Source of the DNA: Dermacentor variabilis
Taxonomy: Eukaryota; Arthropoda; Arachnida; Ixodida; Ixodidae
Assembly: GCF_050947875.1 (NCBI RefSeq)
Contig: NC_134574.1
Location: forward strand, 154,406,051-154,470,050
Reading direction: 5' to 3'
Length of the DNA: 64,000 nt
Shown: piece after piece, positions 45,588-54,692 of the stretch
Layout of the letters: every line of letters begins with the position of its first letter
Numbering within the stretch: position 1 is the first letter of the stretch
Program-made: the position numbers and the translations under genes
The notes under the pieces: generated by a model
What the model was told of the DNA's origin: nothing
What the model saw: only the letters and a program-made list of their open reading frames with translations
The model's database searches: none

Positions 45588-46640
45588 GTGGAAAGAGGTG
45601 GAGTCCTGTACCGGAAGTATCTAGACCGAAGAGGAGTGGAGTTCGATCAGCTGATCGTGCCTCAATGCTATCGTCAGGATCTGTTGCGCTTGTCGCATGG
45701 GGGTTCGTGGTCCGGACACCTAGGAGTTAAGAAAACTAAGGACCGTCTCTTGCAAGAGTACTATTGGCCAGGGTGTTTTCGGGACGCAGACCATTTCGTG
45801 AGGACATGTGACACTTGTCAGCGGGTGGGCAAACCAGGGGACAAATCGAGGGCGCCGTTGAAATTGGTACCTATCATTACGGAGCCTTTTAGACGGCTCG
45901 TTATTGATACTGTGGGACCTCTGCCGGTAACAGCCACGGGGTACAGACACATTTTGACTGTGATCTGCCCAGCGACAAAGTTCCCTGAAGCAGTGCCGCT
46001 TAAAGAACTCAGCTCAGTTGAGATAGTTAATGCACTACTGTCCATATTTGCGCGAGTTGGTTTTCCTGCGGAAATCCAATCAGATCAGGGCACAGTGTTT
46101 ACTAGCGCTTTGACGACAACTTTTCTCGAAAGGTGTGGGGTAAAGCTGTTACACAGCTCCGTGTACCACCCACAGTCGAATTCCGTTGAGAAGCTCCACT
46201 CCGTCATGAAGCGCGTGTTGAGAGCCTTGTGTTTTGAACATCAAACTGACTGGGAGCTGTGTCTGCCTGGGGTGATGTTTGCTTTAAGGACCGCGCCGCA
46301 TGCGGCTACGGGGTTTTCGCCAGCTGAACTGGTGTACGGTCGCTCGCTTCGATCTCCGCTTCGCATGCTTCGAGAATCGTGGGAAGGTAGGGGCGACGAC
46401 CCAGTCGTGGTGGAGTACGTGCTTAAGCTCCTCGAACGCTTAAGAAGGGCACAGGAGTTGTCAGGTGAAGCAATGACAAAGGCCCAGCAGAGGGCCAAGG
46501 TTTATTATGATCGGACAGCCAGGGCCCGTCGTTTTGAGGTTGGCGATGAGGTCATGATATTGCGCACATCGCTAAACAACAAACTAGAACGTGCAGTGGG
46601 AGGGCCCAGCGCGAATTGTTCAGAAACTGTCGGACGTTAA
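45588..46640 (+). CDS. Integrase of the Gypsy element
   Basis: The frame is open upstream at least to the A run, so the listed Met is internal. The zinc-binding HHCC domain reads LSHGGSWSGHLGVKKTKDRL with C-X2-C in RTCDTCQRVG. The catalytic core has D107 (VIDTVGPL), D166 (QSDQGTVF) and E201 (NSVEKLH): spacing 59 and 35, an intact D,D-35-E triad. A FSPAELVYGRSLR motif and a basic linker follow. The C-terminal GPY/F-like module (WEGPARIV, then HCNLLKPY) is found not in this frame but at the start of the next one, so a +1 frame change occurs near 46590. It would join element cDNA to host DNA. Its place upstream of RT is the odd feature. Confidence 0.88.
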   Translation: MERGGVLYRKYLDRRGVEFDQLIVPQCYRQDLLRLSHGGSWSGHLGVKKTKDRLLQEYYWPGCFRDADHFVRTCDTCQRVGKPGDKSRAPLKLVPIITEPFRRLVIDTVGPLPVTATGYRHILTVICPATKFPEAVPLKELSSVEIVNALLSIFARVGFPAEIQSDQGTVFTSALTTTFLERCGVKLLHSSVYHPQSNSVEKLHSVMKRVLRALCFEHQTDWELCLPGVMFALRTAPHAATGFSPAELVYGRSLRSPLRMLRESWEGRGDDPVVVEYVLKLLERLRRAQELSGEAMTKAQQRAKVYYDRTARARRFEVGDEVMILRTSLNNKLERAVGGPSANCSETVGR

Positions 46641-48225
46641 CTACGTGGTAAGTCTGCCAGGAAAGCGGAAAGCACAGCAAGTTTACCACTGTAATCTGCT
46701 CAAACCTTATAGACAAAGGGAAGCAGTGGTGTGCATGATGGTAAACGTTCCTGAAGAGCTTCCGGTCGAGCTTCCGGGACTAGGCTCAGTGACGAACAGG
46801 GAAGACACCGGTCAAGTCATTAGTGACCTTATCAGTAAAGCACCGCTGTCGCCTGAGCAGAAAACCGAACTACACCAGCTATTACAAGAGTTTCAAGGTC
46901 TGTTCTCTGAGAGGCCTGGTAGGACTTCGGTACTTACTCATGATATAGAACTTACCTCCCCAGAGCCAGTACGATCCAAGGCGTATCGGGTGTCACCCCG
47001 CCAGAGCGATATTATGGAGGCTGAGGTAAAGAAAATGCTACAGCTCGGTGTTATTGAGGCAGGTGAGAGTGATTATACCTCCCCTTTGATTTTAGTTGAG
47101 GTACCGGGCAAGGAACCTCGTCCTTGCGTCGACTACCGCAGGCTTAATTCCATCACTAAGGATCAAATTTATCCGATCCCTAACATCGAGGAGCGCCTTG
47201 AGAAAGTTAGTAGCGCTCAGTTTATTTCCACCCTAGATCTTGTCAGGGGTTATTGGCAGGTTCCACTTACAGAAGAGGCTAGTAGGTATGCGGCGTTCAT
47301 TTCACCAATGGGAACATTCCGTCCTAAAGTGTTGAGTTTTGGTTTGAAGAACGCGCCATACTGTTTTTCAAGTCTCATGGATAAAGTGTTGCGGGGACCG
47401 CAAGAATTCGCTTTACCGTATCTAGACGACGTAGCGATATTCTCCGCATCCTGGTCTGAGCATATGACACACTTGCGGGCAGTGCTAACCCGCCTGCGCG
47501 AAGCAGGCTTGACAGTAAAGGCTCCTAAGTGCCTGTTAGCACAGGCCGAGGTTGTCTACCTCGGTCACGTGATTGGTCAGGGTCGTCGCCGCCCCTCTGA
47601 AATAAAAGTGGCCGCTGTGCGAGACTTTCCGCAACCGCGCACAAAGACCGATATTCGGTCGTTCTTAGGTGTCGCCGGCTACTATCAGAGGTACATCCCT
47701 AGGTACTCTGATATCGCGGCTCCCCTGACGGATGCTCTAAGAAAGACAGAGCCTCAAACAGTCGTCTGGGACGAGACAAAGGAAAGAGCTTTTAGCGCCC
47801 TAAAGAGTGCCCTAACAAGCCAGCCTGTGCTACGATCGCCAGACTATACAAAAGGGTTCATTGTTCAGTGCGATGCTAGTGAGCGAGGCATGGGCGTTGT
47901 ACTGTGCCAACGGGAAAATGGAGAAGTAGAACACCCCGTCCTGTATGCTAGTCGTAAGCTGACCAGTCGTGAGCAGGCGTATAGCGCCACCGAGAAAGAG
48001 TGTGCGTGTCTCGTGTGGGCCGTTCAGAAATTGTCATGCTATCTAGCCGGCTCGAGGTTTATCATTGAGACGGATCACTGCCCTCTCCAATGGCTGCAGA
48101 CCATCTCTCCCAAAAATGGCCGCCTCCTGCGCTGGAGCCTCGCTTTACAACAATATTCCTTTGAGGTGCGTTACAAAAAGGGGAGTCTCAACGGTAACGC
48201 CGATGGCTTAAGTCGAAGCCCCTAA
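46591..48225 (+). CDS. pol: Reverse transcriptase and RNase H of the Gypsy element, 544 aa
   Basis: Residues 2-41 are the GPY/F-type end of integrase. RT blocks: PLILVEVPGKEPRPCVDYRR (169-188), STLDLVRGYWQVPL (about 214), FGLKNAPYCFSSLMD (about 251), and the catalytic box YLDD at 277-280 with both aspartates. LGHVIG and the SFLGVAGYYQRYIP connector follow, typical of Ty3/Gypsy. RNase H has D428 (QCDASERG), the Glu of SATEKECAC and the Asp of ETDHCPLQW. The protein ends at NADGLSRSP and a stop. No integrase follows: only 484 bp remain before the 3' LTR. All catalytic residues I can check are intact. The frame overlaps the integrase frame by 50 bp in +1. Confidence 0.9.
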   Translation: MQWEGPARIVQKLSDVNYVVSLPGKRKAQQVYHCNLLKPYRQREAVVCMMVNVPEELPVELPGLGSVTNREDTGQVISDLISKAPLSPEQKTELHQLLQEFQGLFSERPGRTSVLTHDIELTSPEPVRSKAYRVSPRQSDIMEAEVKKMLQLGVIEAGESDYTSPLILVEVPGKEPRPCVDYRRLNSITKDQIYPIPNIEERLEKVSSAQFISTLDLVRGYWQVPLTEEASRYAAFISPMGTFRPKVLSFGLKNAPYCFSSLMDKVLRGPQEFALPYLDDVAIFSASWSEHMTHLRAVLTRLREAGLTVKAPKCLLAQAEVVYLGHVIGQGRRRPSEIKVAAVRDFPQPRTKTDIRSFLGVAGYYQRYIPRYSDIAAPLTDALRKTEPQTVVWDETKERAFSALKSALTSQPVLRSPDYTKGFIVQCDASERGMGVVLCQRENGEVEHPVLYASRKLTSREQAYSATEKECACLVWAVQKLSCYLAGSRFIIETDHCPLQWLQTISPKNGRLLRWSLALQQYSFEVRYKKGSLNGNADGLSRSP

Positions 48226-48709
48226 CGTAGGAATCAGCCTCAAAATTGTTTGTTACTGATGTTTTTTTTTCTGAGGCAGGATTTTTTTAACATATTGCTT
48301 TTGTTTAGTGTTTCAAAGTGATGATATGCTTTCTAGTGCAAGTTTTCAATTTGTGGACGCGTTCTGAGTGATGCTAGACTACTGTAAGGAACTAGGCAGT
48401 GGTATAAAAAGGGGAAAGAGCCTGGCAGGGCTTAGTGAGGGTTGTGCCGTGCTTGCTGACTGAGCGGTTGAGTTTCAGCGTAGTTCTAACGCTTACCGGG
48501 AACGAGAACAAAAATGTGAACTCTCCCGAAGTCACTTTGCAGTGTCCCGTGCGAACCTGAACAAGAGAACGAGGCCTTCTCTGTGCGCTGCGCTCAAGAA
48601 ACGTCGAGGGACGCCCGACTTCGGTTATGAGCATCATCGAGCGACATCCCTCCGGACAGCGGATGCAGTCCCCTGTCCATCGGGATCTCCTTCCCCCGGC
48701 GGGGCGGTC
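48226..48709 (+). other. 3' untranslated region of the Gypsy element with an LTR-like internal promoter
   Basis: Non-coding, with poly-T runs (48262, 48282) and a second strong TATA box GTGGTATAAAAAGGGGA at about 48399-48415. It ends in a GC-rich polypurine-like GGCGGGGCGG at the LTR border. It does not match the LTRs or leader, so it may be a relic of an older LTR. Confidence 0.5.
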
Positions 48710-49395
48710 TGTTGCGTTTCGCCTGCGACACGTGGTTTTGCCGGCGCGACTGCGGCGGGGCGGCAGACATTTTGGCCCGATCGTCGTCGCCGCAACACTC
48801 ATCGGCAGGTGTTTCCAGGCGCGACTGCGGCGATGCGACCGCAAAAGATCATCCTCTCATTCCAGTCATTGTGCCCGAAACAGGCGATGCCAAAGCAGGG
48901 ACCATCCTCTCATTACAGTCATTGTGCCCGACCGGCAGCGCTACAACAGGGTGCTACGAGATCGTGCTCGACAGGGTGCTACGAGATCGTGCTCGTCATG
49001 GTGCTACGGCATCGCTACGACAGTGTGCGTCACCATTAGCCCATTGTACATTCACGTGCTCGTCTTTTGAGGGGTTCCTTCTTGCCCTCAACTGCGAGAG
49101 TATAAAAACAGCTGCCCCCGGACGCAAAAGAGAGGGCTCCGATTTCTTCTGTTGAGTGAAGTGCTCTCCCGTCTCTCTACTTCGGTCAACCTGACCGCCA
49201 ACTCTTTGCGATGTTAAAATAAACAAGTTGTTTTGTTGTTACCAGTCGACTCATGCTTTGCCGGGACCTTCGGATGCTTCCAGTTGTACCCCAGGCCGCC
49301 AGGCCAACGCTACCCTTGGGGCTTGCGACCCAGGTACAACCACGGGCGTCAGCGCCGAGTTCCCAACAGATCGTACCAGCAGTCCGATCCAAACA
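48710..49395 (+). repeat. 3' LTR
   Basis: Same 686 bp as 42698-43383, offset 6012; one difference seen (49270 T). Confidence 0.92.
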
Positions 49396-49995
49396 AGGGC
49401 AAAGGCCTCTACCATACTTCTTCAACAACCCCGGTGATGTACTAATTGTGGCCATGTCGTCCCTGCAAACTCCGCCCACCTAACTTTCTGCCGCCCCCGG
49501 CTACGCTTTCCTTCCCTTGGAATCCAGTCCGTAACCCTTAATGACCATCGGTTATCTTCCCTCCTCATTACATGTCCTGCCCATGCCCATTTCTTTTTTT
49601 TTTTATTTCAACTAAGATGTCATTAACTCGCGTTCCCTCACCCAATCTGCTCTTTTCTTATCCCTTAACGTTACACCCATCATTCTTCTTTCCATAGCTC
49701 ATTGCGTCGTCCTCAATTTGAGTAGAACCCTTTTCGTAAGCCTCCAGGTTTCTGCCCCGTAGGTGAGTACTGGTAAGACATAGCTATTATACACTTTTCT
49801 CTTGAGGGATAATGGCAACCTGCTGTTCATGATCTGAGAATGCCTGCCAAACGCACCCCAGCCCATTCTTATTCTTCTGATTATTTCCGTCTCATGATCC
49901 GCATCCGCCGTCACTACCTGCCCTAATTCCCTTACCACTTCCAGTGCCTCGCTACCTATTGTAAATTGCTGTTCTCTTCCAAGACTGTTAAACAT
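49396..49995 (-). pseudogene. RTE LINE C-terminal fragment, continuation of 42622-42697
   Basis: The minus-strand frame 49995-49699 encodes REQQFTIGSEALEVV, VTADADHETEIIRRI and LPVLTYGAETWRLTK, matching the RT C-terminal region of the RTE copy at 14.0-14.4 kb. The untranslated part 49396-49690 is interrupted by a T-run at 49589. 5'-truncated. It was split by the Gypsy element after the fourth base of AGGG. Confidence 0.75.
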
Positions 49996-51210
49996 TACTA
50001 TAGTTCACTTTACATTAGATGTGGGCTTCTTTCTGCGAATCTTGGTTTACTAGAATTGGGAGGCGCTGCTGGAACGCGAGCATGAATGGGATTTCTTTTT
50101 TAAGCACAAGCAGCACCAAAACTATTAAGTACGTGGTATCCTTTCGTGTTTCCCGTGCGTTGCATTTCTTTTCTATTTTATTTAATACATACTGCAGAGA
50201 CATACGTCCATGCAGAGAGAGCAACAAGTAAACAAAAGGAAAAAATAAACAGAACATATGTGAACACAAGAAGTACAAATGTGCATATACAAGTGTCATA
50301 AAGCCAAGTGATTCCAGTCATCGATCGATGGTGCGCGGAAACAGCGAGTACTTAAGTATGTTAGTTGGGACAAAACAGGGGGTTAAACATTAAGATGACT
50401 GCGGCTAGTTGGTCTCATCATCAGTGGACCACTTTCGTCACGCCGGGCTTGACAGTAGCATGACGTCACAAAGCAGAGTGCACAGGCTTGCTGTCTAAGA
50501 CGCATTGGCCAATCCCGGCAGCCGAGGCAATGGAAATCTCTCAATGAGCATTACAGATTTTAGGTAAAGGTGTGTTTAACAATACCGTGTGTCGATGCAT
50601 TCTTGAAAGCTAATCGCATTAACGTCGACAGTCATCTTTAGGTGGGTTTTGTCTGAATTGTTCAAAGACAACATCGCGCGTTCGCCCTGCATTGTTAGCA
50701 TTTCTGGTAAACAGTGGAGACATACATCTTGGTTATGCATAGTCTGGCATCTTGTCACAGTATTTTACTTCTTGAGCGGCAACTGAAAATTGCGCAGGTC
50801 ATTACGACGCAAGCACGAAACAGGGATAAACTAGGGTGCCTCGATGTCCGCCTCCGCCACAGGGTGGGCGCTTTTATAGTGGGCGCCATCTCGGTTGGAA
50901 CGTTCCCGTCCGCTGGGAGATTGGGCTCAGTTAATCAGTTAATCTCTCTTAAAGGTAGGGCTTGCGCATATATTGTTAGTAACAAATATGTGAGACTTCT
51001 TTTTTAACGTTAAGCTTAAGCTACGCTGTTCGGTAGTTGAAAATGCAAAGCTATTCAGTGTGTTCATCTTTGTTTTCGCAACACCAGTATACTTACGACG
51101 CTGCGTTAACTTAGACTTAATCTTGACAATGTGAAACATTTTCTCCAGTGGCAGAAGATTACCTAAGCTGTTGCCGACGTCTTTTCGGCACTTTCACAGC
51201 ACTCGCCGTC

Positions 51211-51246
<36 letters not shown>

Positions 51247-53266
51247 TAGAAAGAAAAGGAAAAGGCAAAAGAAAAGAAACGCTTACGACAGGATTGAAAT
51301 ATGACTGACAACACACAGCGCTAACTGAAACTTTTTTTCATTATTAATTGTAATTTTGTCAGCTTCAGAGGTTCATGATTGGCAACAGCTCATCAGTTAC
51401 ACCAGAAAAAGACACGGTGCTTCTCACTTGGAGTTTTGTGCCTGTAACAGTCTTGCTGCAACACGACTGGCCCGGTTCTTCCGGCTTGCTAAACCAGCGC
51501 GTACTAAATGTGAAGTCGAACGGAAACAAAGCGGCTTAGCAGCTTGTCAGTTAAGTCTGGATGCCAAGCGCAAGAAAGTTGTCGTGCACCGACATGTTTA
51601 CAGCTGCTTTCAGAGTCTTTCTTCATTGGCCGCTTTAGACGGTTATCTTCGTTCTCACACATATATGCTTGAAGACACTTTCGCATTGAAAGACAAGGTT
51701 AAGCATCTCCCGTCTTGCATACATGAAGTTATTGCCACCTTTATCGTACTCATTCAACTGGGTAAGTTGAGTTGAGTGGTTGTGTAGCTATACTGGTGGG
51801 ATTAGCCTTGCACTTGCTGCCGGCAATCGCTCCACCGAAGCGACACTTAAATAAATCACGTAAATCAGACACAGACCTCACAATTACGAATAGTCACTCC
51901 TAAGGTCACCATGTGGAGGCCAAATCCGTGTCCTGCAGGTAAGTCAACCGGGTAAGTCCGTGCTACTCTATTGGTTGTTCAGCCAGCAACAGTTCAGCGC
52001 GATTTCCACAAAGCTCTACATCAGAAACTATTGGCTTCAGTAAGAATACAGCCATGCGCTAGTATTTTAAGGCGTAAGCCTTTAGTGGCTCATGAGTGGC
52101 CGGGCAGTCCGTGGTGGACGCAGGAAAGCGGCGATAACTGGCGAGGGGAGCAAGGAGAGGAGGCGCCATGCCAGTAGCGCTGTGAGAGTGGGTGAGCGCG
52201 GACATGCGCGTGGGGGTGCGCACACATGGGCGACAAACCTTGAAGCCATGTGGCTGTGATTGCATCCCATACTCGCGGCCACGGCAGCGTCCGTTTGCAG
52301 AACAGTTCAGACAACAGCAACAGAGGCAGTCATAGATAGGTTTTCGCCTATCGCAGTTTAGCTCAGCCGCAGTGCCCATAGATTTGTTTTCCCTAGGAAA
52401 CTGGCGCCAGGTCGACATTTTCATCGGTGCTGTTATTCACTGCCTTCTGGGTCACCAATGCTTCATCCGCGACAATTCTAGCTCTTTCGTTGTCCTTTGT
52501 GTTCACACGAGCTGCGCTGACGCGCAGCAAAGGCCATGCCTCGGCCATTTGCGCCGCCGAACCACGTGGAAACTTGAAAACAGTGGCTGCTGTCGCGGAA
52601 AACGAGAGAAAATGCCTCGTCACATGCTACGACAAGGGAACAACTCACCTCGCATATCTTGGTGCTGTCTGTCGGGTGCCAACGGTCGCGCTTCACTTGT
52701 GCCTGCCACTTATTTCTTTTTCTTCGCTCGCTGCTGCGAGGGGAGCGAAACATCCGTTTGCCTCTCGCGTGTGAAGGAGCACACAGCGGCACACCACAGC
52801 CTGTCACAGCTTTCGTTGAACAAGTGATGTAATGTTTTAGATAAAACACCGACGCGTTTACAGCACCGTCCCCGCGCTAGCCACTGCATTTCTTACAACG
52901 CAACGCCAGACATCTTCGAACCAACGTGGCTCCCCGCGAAGATGCGGCGGCACGGCCTGGATCGAAAGGTGTCTTCTGTCTGAAAGCGGCGGCGCTGGCA
53001 TCGAGGCGCCCTATAGAATCAACAACGCAGCAGCGTGAGCAAACCATGGCACCTGGCAATGGAAGACGCGCGCGCTCGTGCACCATGGCTGTGTTCTAAT
53101 ACTCGCCGCAGACGGCAAAGTAGACGTAGGGCAGATTTTTTATACTTATATAATTAATGTAATATTATTTATTAGGCAGATCAATAAATATTGGGCCCCT
53201 CGGTTAACCCCCTTTCTTGTCGTTCATTACACCACGAGGGTCTCGAATCCGGCAACGTTGACGCCT
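49996..53266. other. No supported gene
   Basis: 3.3 kb with no recognisable coding region. An A-rich (GAAAA)n tract lies at 51210-51275. The 139-codon frame at 51356-51775 shows no motif, signal peptide or splice context. GC-rich frames on both strands at 52.0-52.85 kb overlap each other. Confidence 0.4.
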
Positions 53267-53487
53267 ACCCGCCGTGGTTGCTCAGTGGCTATGGTGTTGG
53301 GCTGCTGAGCACGAAGTCACCGGATCGAATCCCGGCCACGGCGGCCGGATTTCGAAGGGGGCGAAATGCGAAAACACCCGTGTACTTAGATTTAGGCGCA
53401 CGTTAAAGAACCCCAGGTGGTCGAAATTTTCGGAGTCCTCCACTACGGCGTGCCTCATAATCAGAAAGTAGCTTTGGCACGTAAAAC
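53267..53487 (+). mobile_element. Ruka-type SINE with target-site duplication
   Basis: Full copy flanked by AACGTTGACGCCT (53254-53266) and AACATTGACGCCT (53488-53500), a 13-bp target duplication with one mismatch. This shows LINE-type retroposition. Confidence 0.9.
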
Positions 53488-53690
53488 AACATTGACGCCT
53501 TCAGGTAGCACGTGTGTGTTTATTGACCAGTTGCCTTCACCCAAAAAAGAAAGATCACGTACTCGTGATGCCTGCGGCAGAAATGATGTTCCACATCCGC
53601 CGCCAATGCATGCGAGTGGTGGCGCTGGCTAACAGTCCCAGGGTTCTATTAGGAAACATAAATACCCAAGAAAGTGGATGTGGAAACGGC

Positions 53691-54087
53691 GCCGCGGTAG
53701 CTCAATTGGTAGAGCATCGCACGGGTAGTGCGAAGAAAAAAAATTATGGGGTTTTACGTGCCAAAACCACTTTCTGATCATGAGGCACACTGTAGTGGAG
53801 GACTCCGCAAATTTCGACCACCTGGTGTTCTTTAACGTGCGCCTAAATCTAAGTACACGGGTGTTATCGCATTTCGCCCCCATCGAAATGCGGCCGCCGT
53901 AGCCGGGATTCGATCCCGCGACCTCGTGCTCAGCAGCCCAACACCATAGCCACTGAGCAACCGCGGCGGGTGGGTAGCGCGAAGACGTGGCATCGTTCCC
54001 CACCTGCGACAAGTTGTTTTTTCATCCTTTTTCATTTCCGTTAATTTATTATTCCTTTAATTCAATTAGTAAGTACAAGTAATTTCC
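53691..54087 (+). mobile_element. Second-family tRNA-like SINE, interrupted by a Ruka copy
   Basis: The head GCCGCGGTAGCTCAATTGGT AGAGCATCGCACG is an A-box tRNA start. After the inserted Ruka copy it resumes with GAAGACGTGG, CGTTCCCCACCTGCG (B-box side), then TTTTTTCATCC, TTTTTCATTTCC and an AATTAGTAAGTACAAG tail. Similar debris lies at 60.9-61.0 kb. Confidence 0.7.
53737..53971 (-). mobile_element. Ruka-type SINE inserted in another SINE
   Basis: Reverse-oriented full copy. The flanks GGGTAGTGCGAAGA (53723-53736) and GGGTAGCGCGAAGA (53972-53985) form a 14-bp target duplication with one mismatch. The 3' end carries an A/T tail (AAAAAAAATTATGGGG on +). Confidence 0.9.
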
Positions 54088-54692
54088 ACTGTGCTGTCCT
54101 TGGTGTCTTTGTTCGTTGGCTTCTTGTGCTCTGAAAAGGAAGAGGAAGACAAAAACGCATTGTAATGCAAGGGACTCATAGTACTATCTGTGGTCAGGCA
54201 TATCTTTTTTTCCTCCCAAATCATGACCCTTTTCCCTTCCCGCAGCGTTGGGTAACCAACCAGACTCTTGACTCGTTAACATCCCAGCCTTCCTTTTATC
54301 TCTCTCTCTCTCTCTTGACGATTAGGCTGAGGGGGCTCTTCATCCACAGCTGTTCCGCGCGTTCTCCTAAAGATAAGAGTTCCTGGAGGGACAAGAGAGT
54401 GTGTGTGCGTGTGTGTAAAGGGCCGGGGGGGGGGGCAGGGGTAAAACGTCGATAGCCTGAAAACAGCAAAAAAAAAAAGACATTGTTTGAAAGAGAGCAA
54501 GCCAGATTGCCACCACCAAACGAAGGGGCTGCTGGAATTTCTAACATCTCGCCCGCCAACCTCGGCCACACTCCTCACGTGACGTCGGTGACGTCAGCCC
54601 ACCCAGAGAAAGCCTTTCCAAGCGGGCCCCCAGAACACGTGTGCGAACACGCCTGACAGGCTGCTGAAAGGCAGCGTTATTTTGCTACAACT
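54088..54692. other. Upstream region of gene C
   Basis: (CT)n at 54299-54316, poly-G at about 54425-54434, then moderately GC-rich DNA with CACGTGACGTCGGTGACGTCA (about 54576-54596), a pair of TGACGTCA-like CRE half sites. No TATA box is clear. Confidence 0.35.

Larger units (their letters stand above)
42698..49395 (+). mobile_element. Full-length Ty3/Gypsy LTR retrotransposon with integrase upstream of RT
   Basis: 6,698 bp, bounded by 686-bp direct LTRs that begin TGTTGC and end CAAACA, and by a 4-bp target duplication AGGG (42694-42697 and 49396-49399). The internal order is gag with zinc knuckle, protease-like region, integrase, reverse transcriptase, RNase H. The RT and RNase H are of Ty3/Gypsy type, but the order is that of Ty1/copia. 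This is known for the Gmr1 group of Gypsy elements, described mainly from deuterostomes. By eye the LTRs differ at one site (C at 43258, T at 49270), so the insertion is young. The coding region has two frame changes. It inserted into an older RTE LINE. No envelope gene. Confidence 0.9.

Noticed and set aside
48226..48709. Search for an envelope gene after pol
   Set aside because: Only 484 bp of non-coding sequence before the 3' LTR.
51356..51775. 139-codon plus-strand frame
   Set aside because: No signal peptide, motif, paralogue or splice context; codon use is like the surrounding DNA. Could not be supported as a gene.
52059..52850. Overlapping frames on both strands
   Set aside because: Mutually overlapping GC-rich frames without motifs.
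53691..53736. Possible tRNA gene
   Set aside because: It is the head of a SINE split by a Ruka insertion and has a SINE tail.
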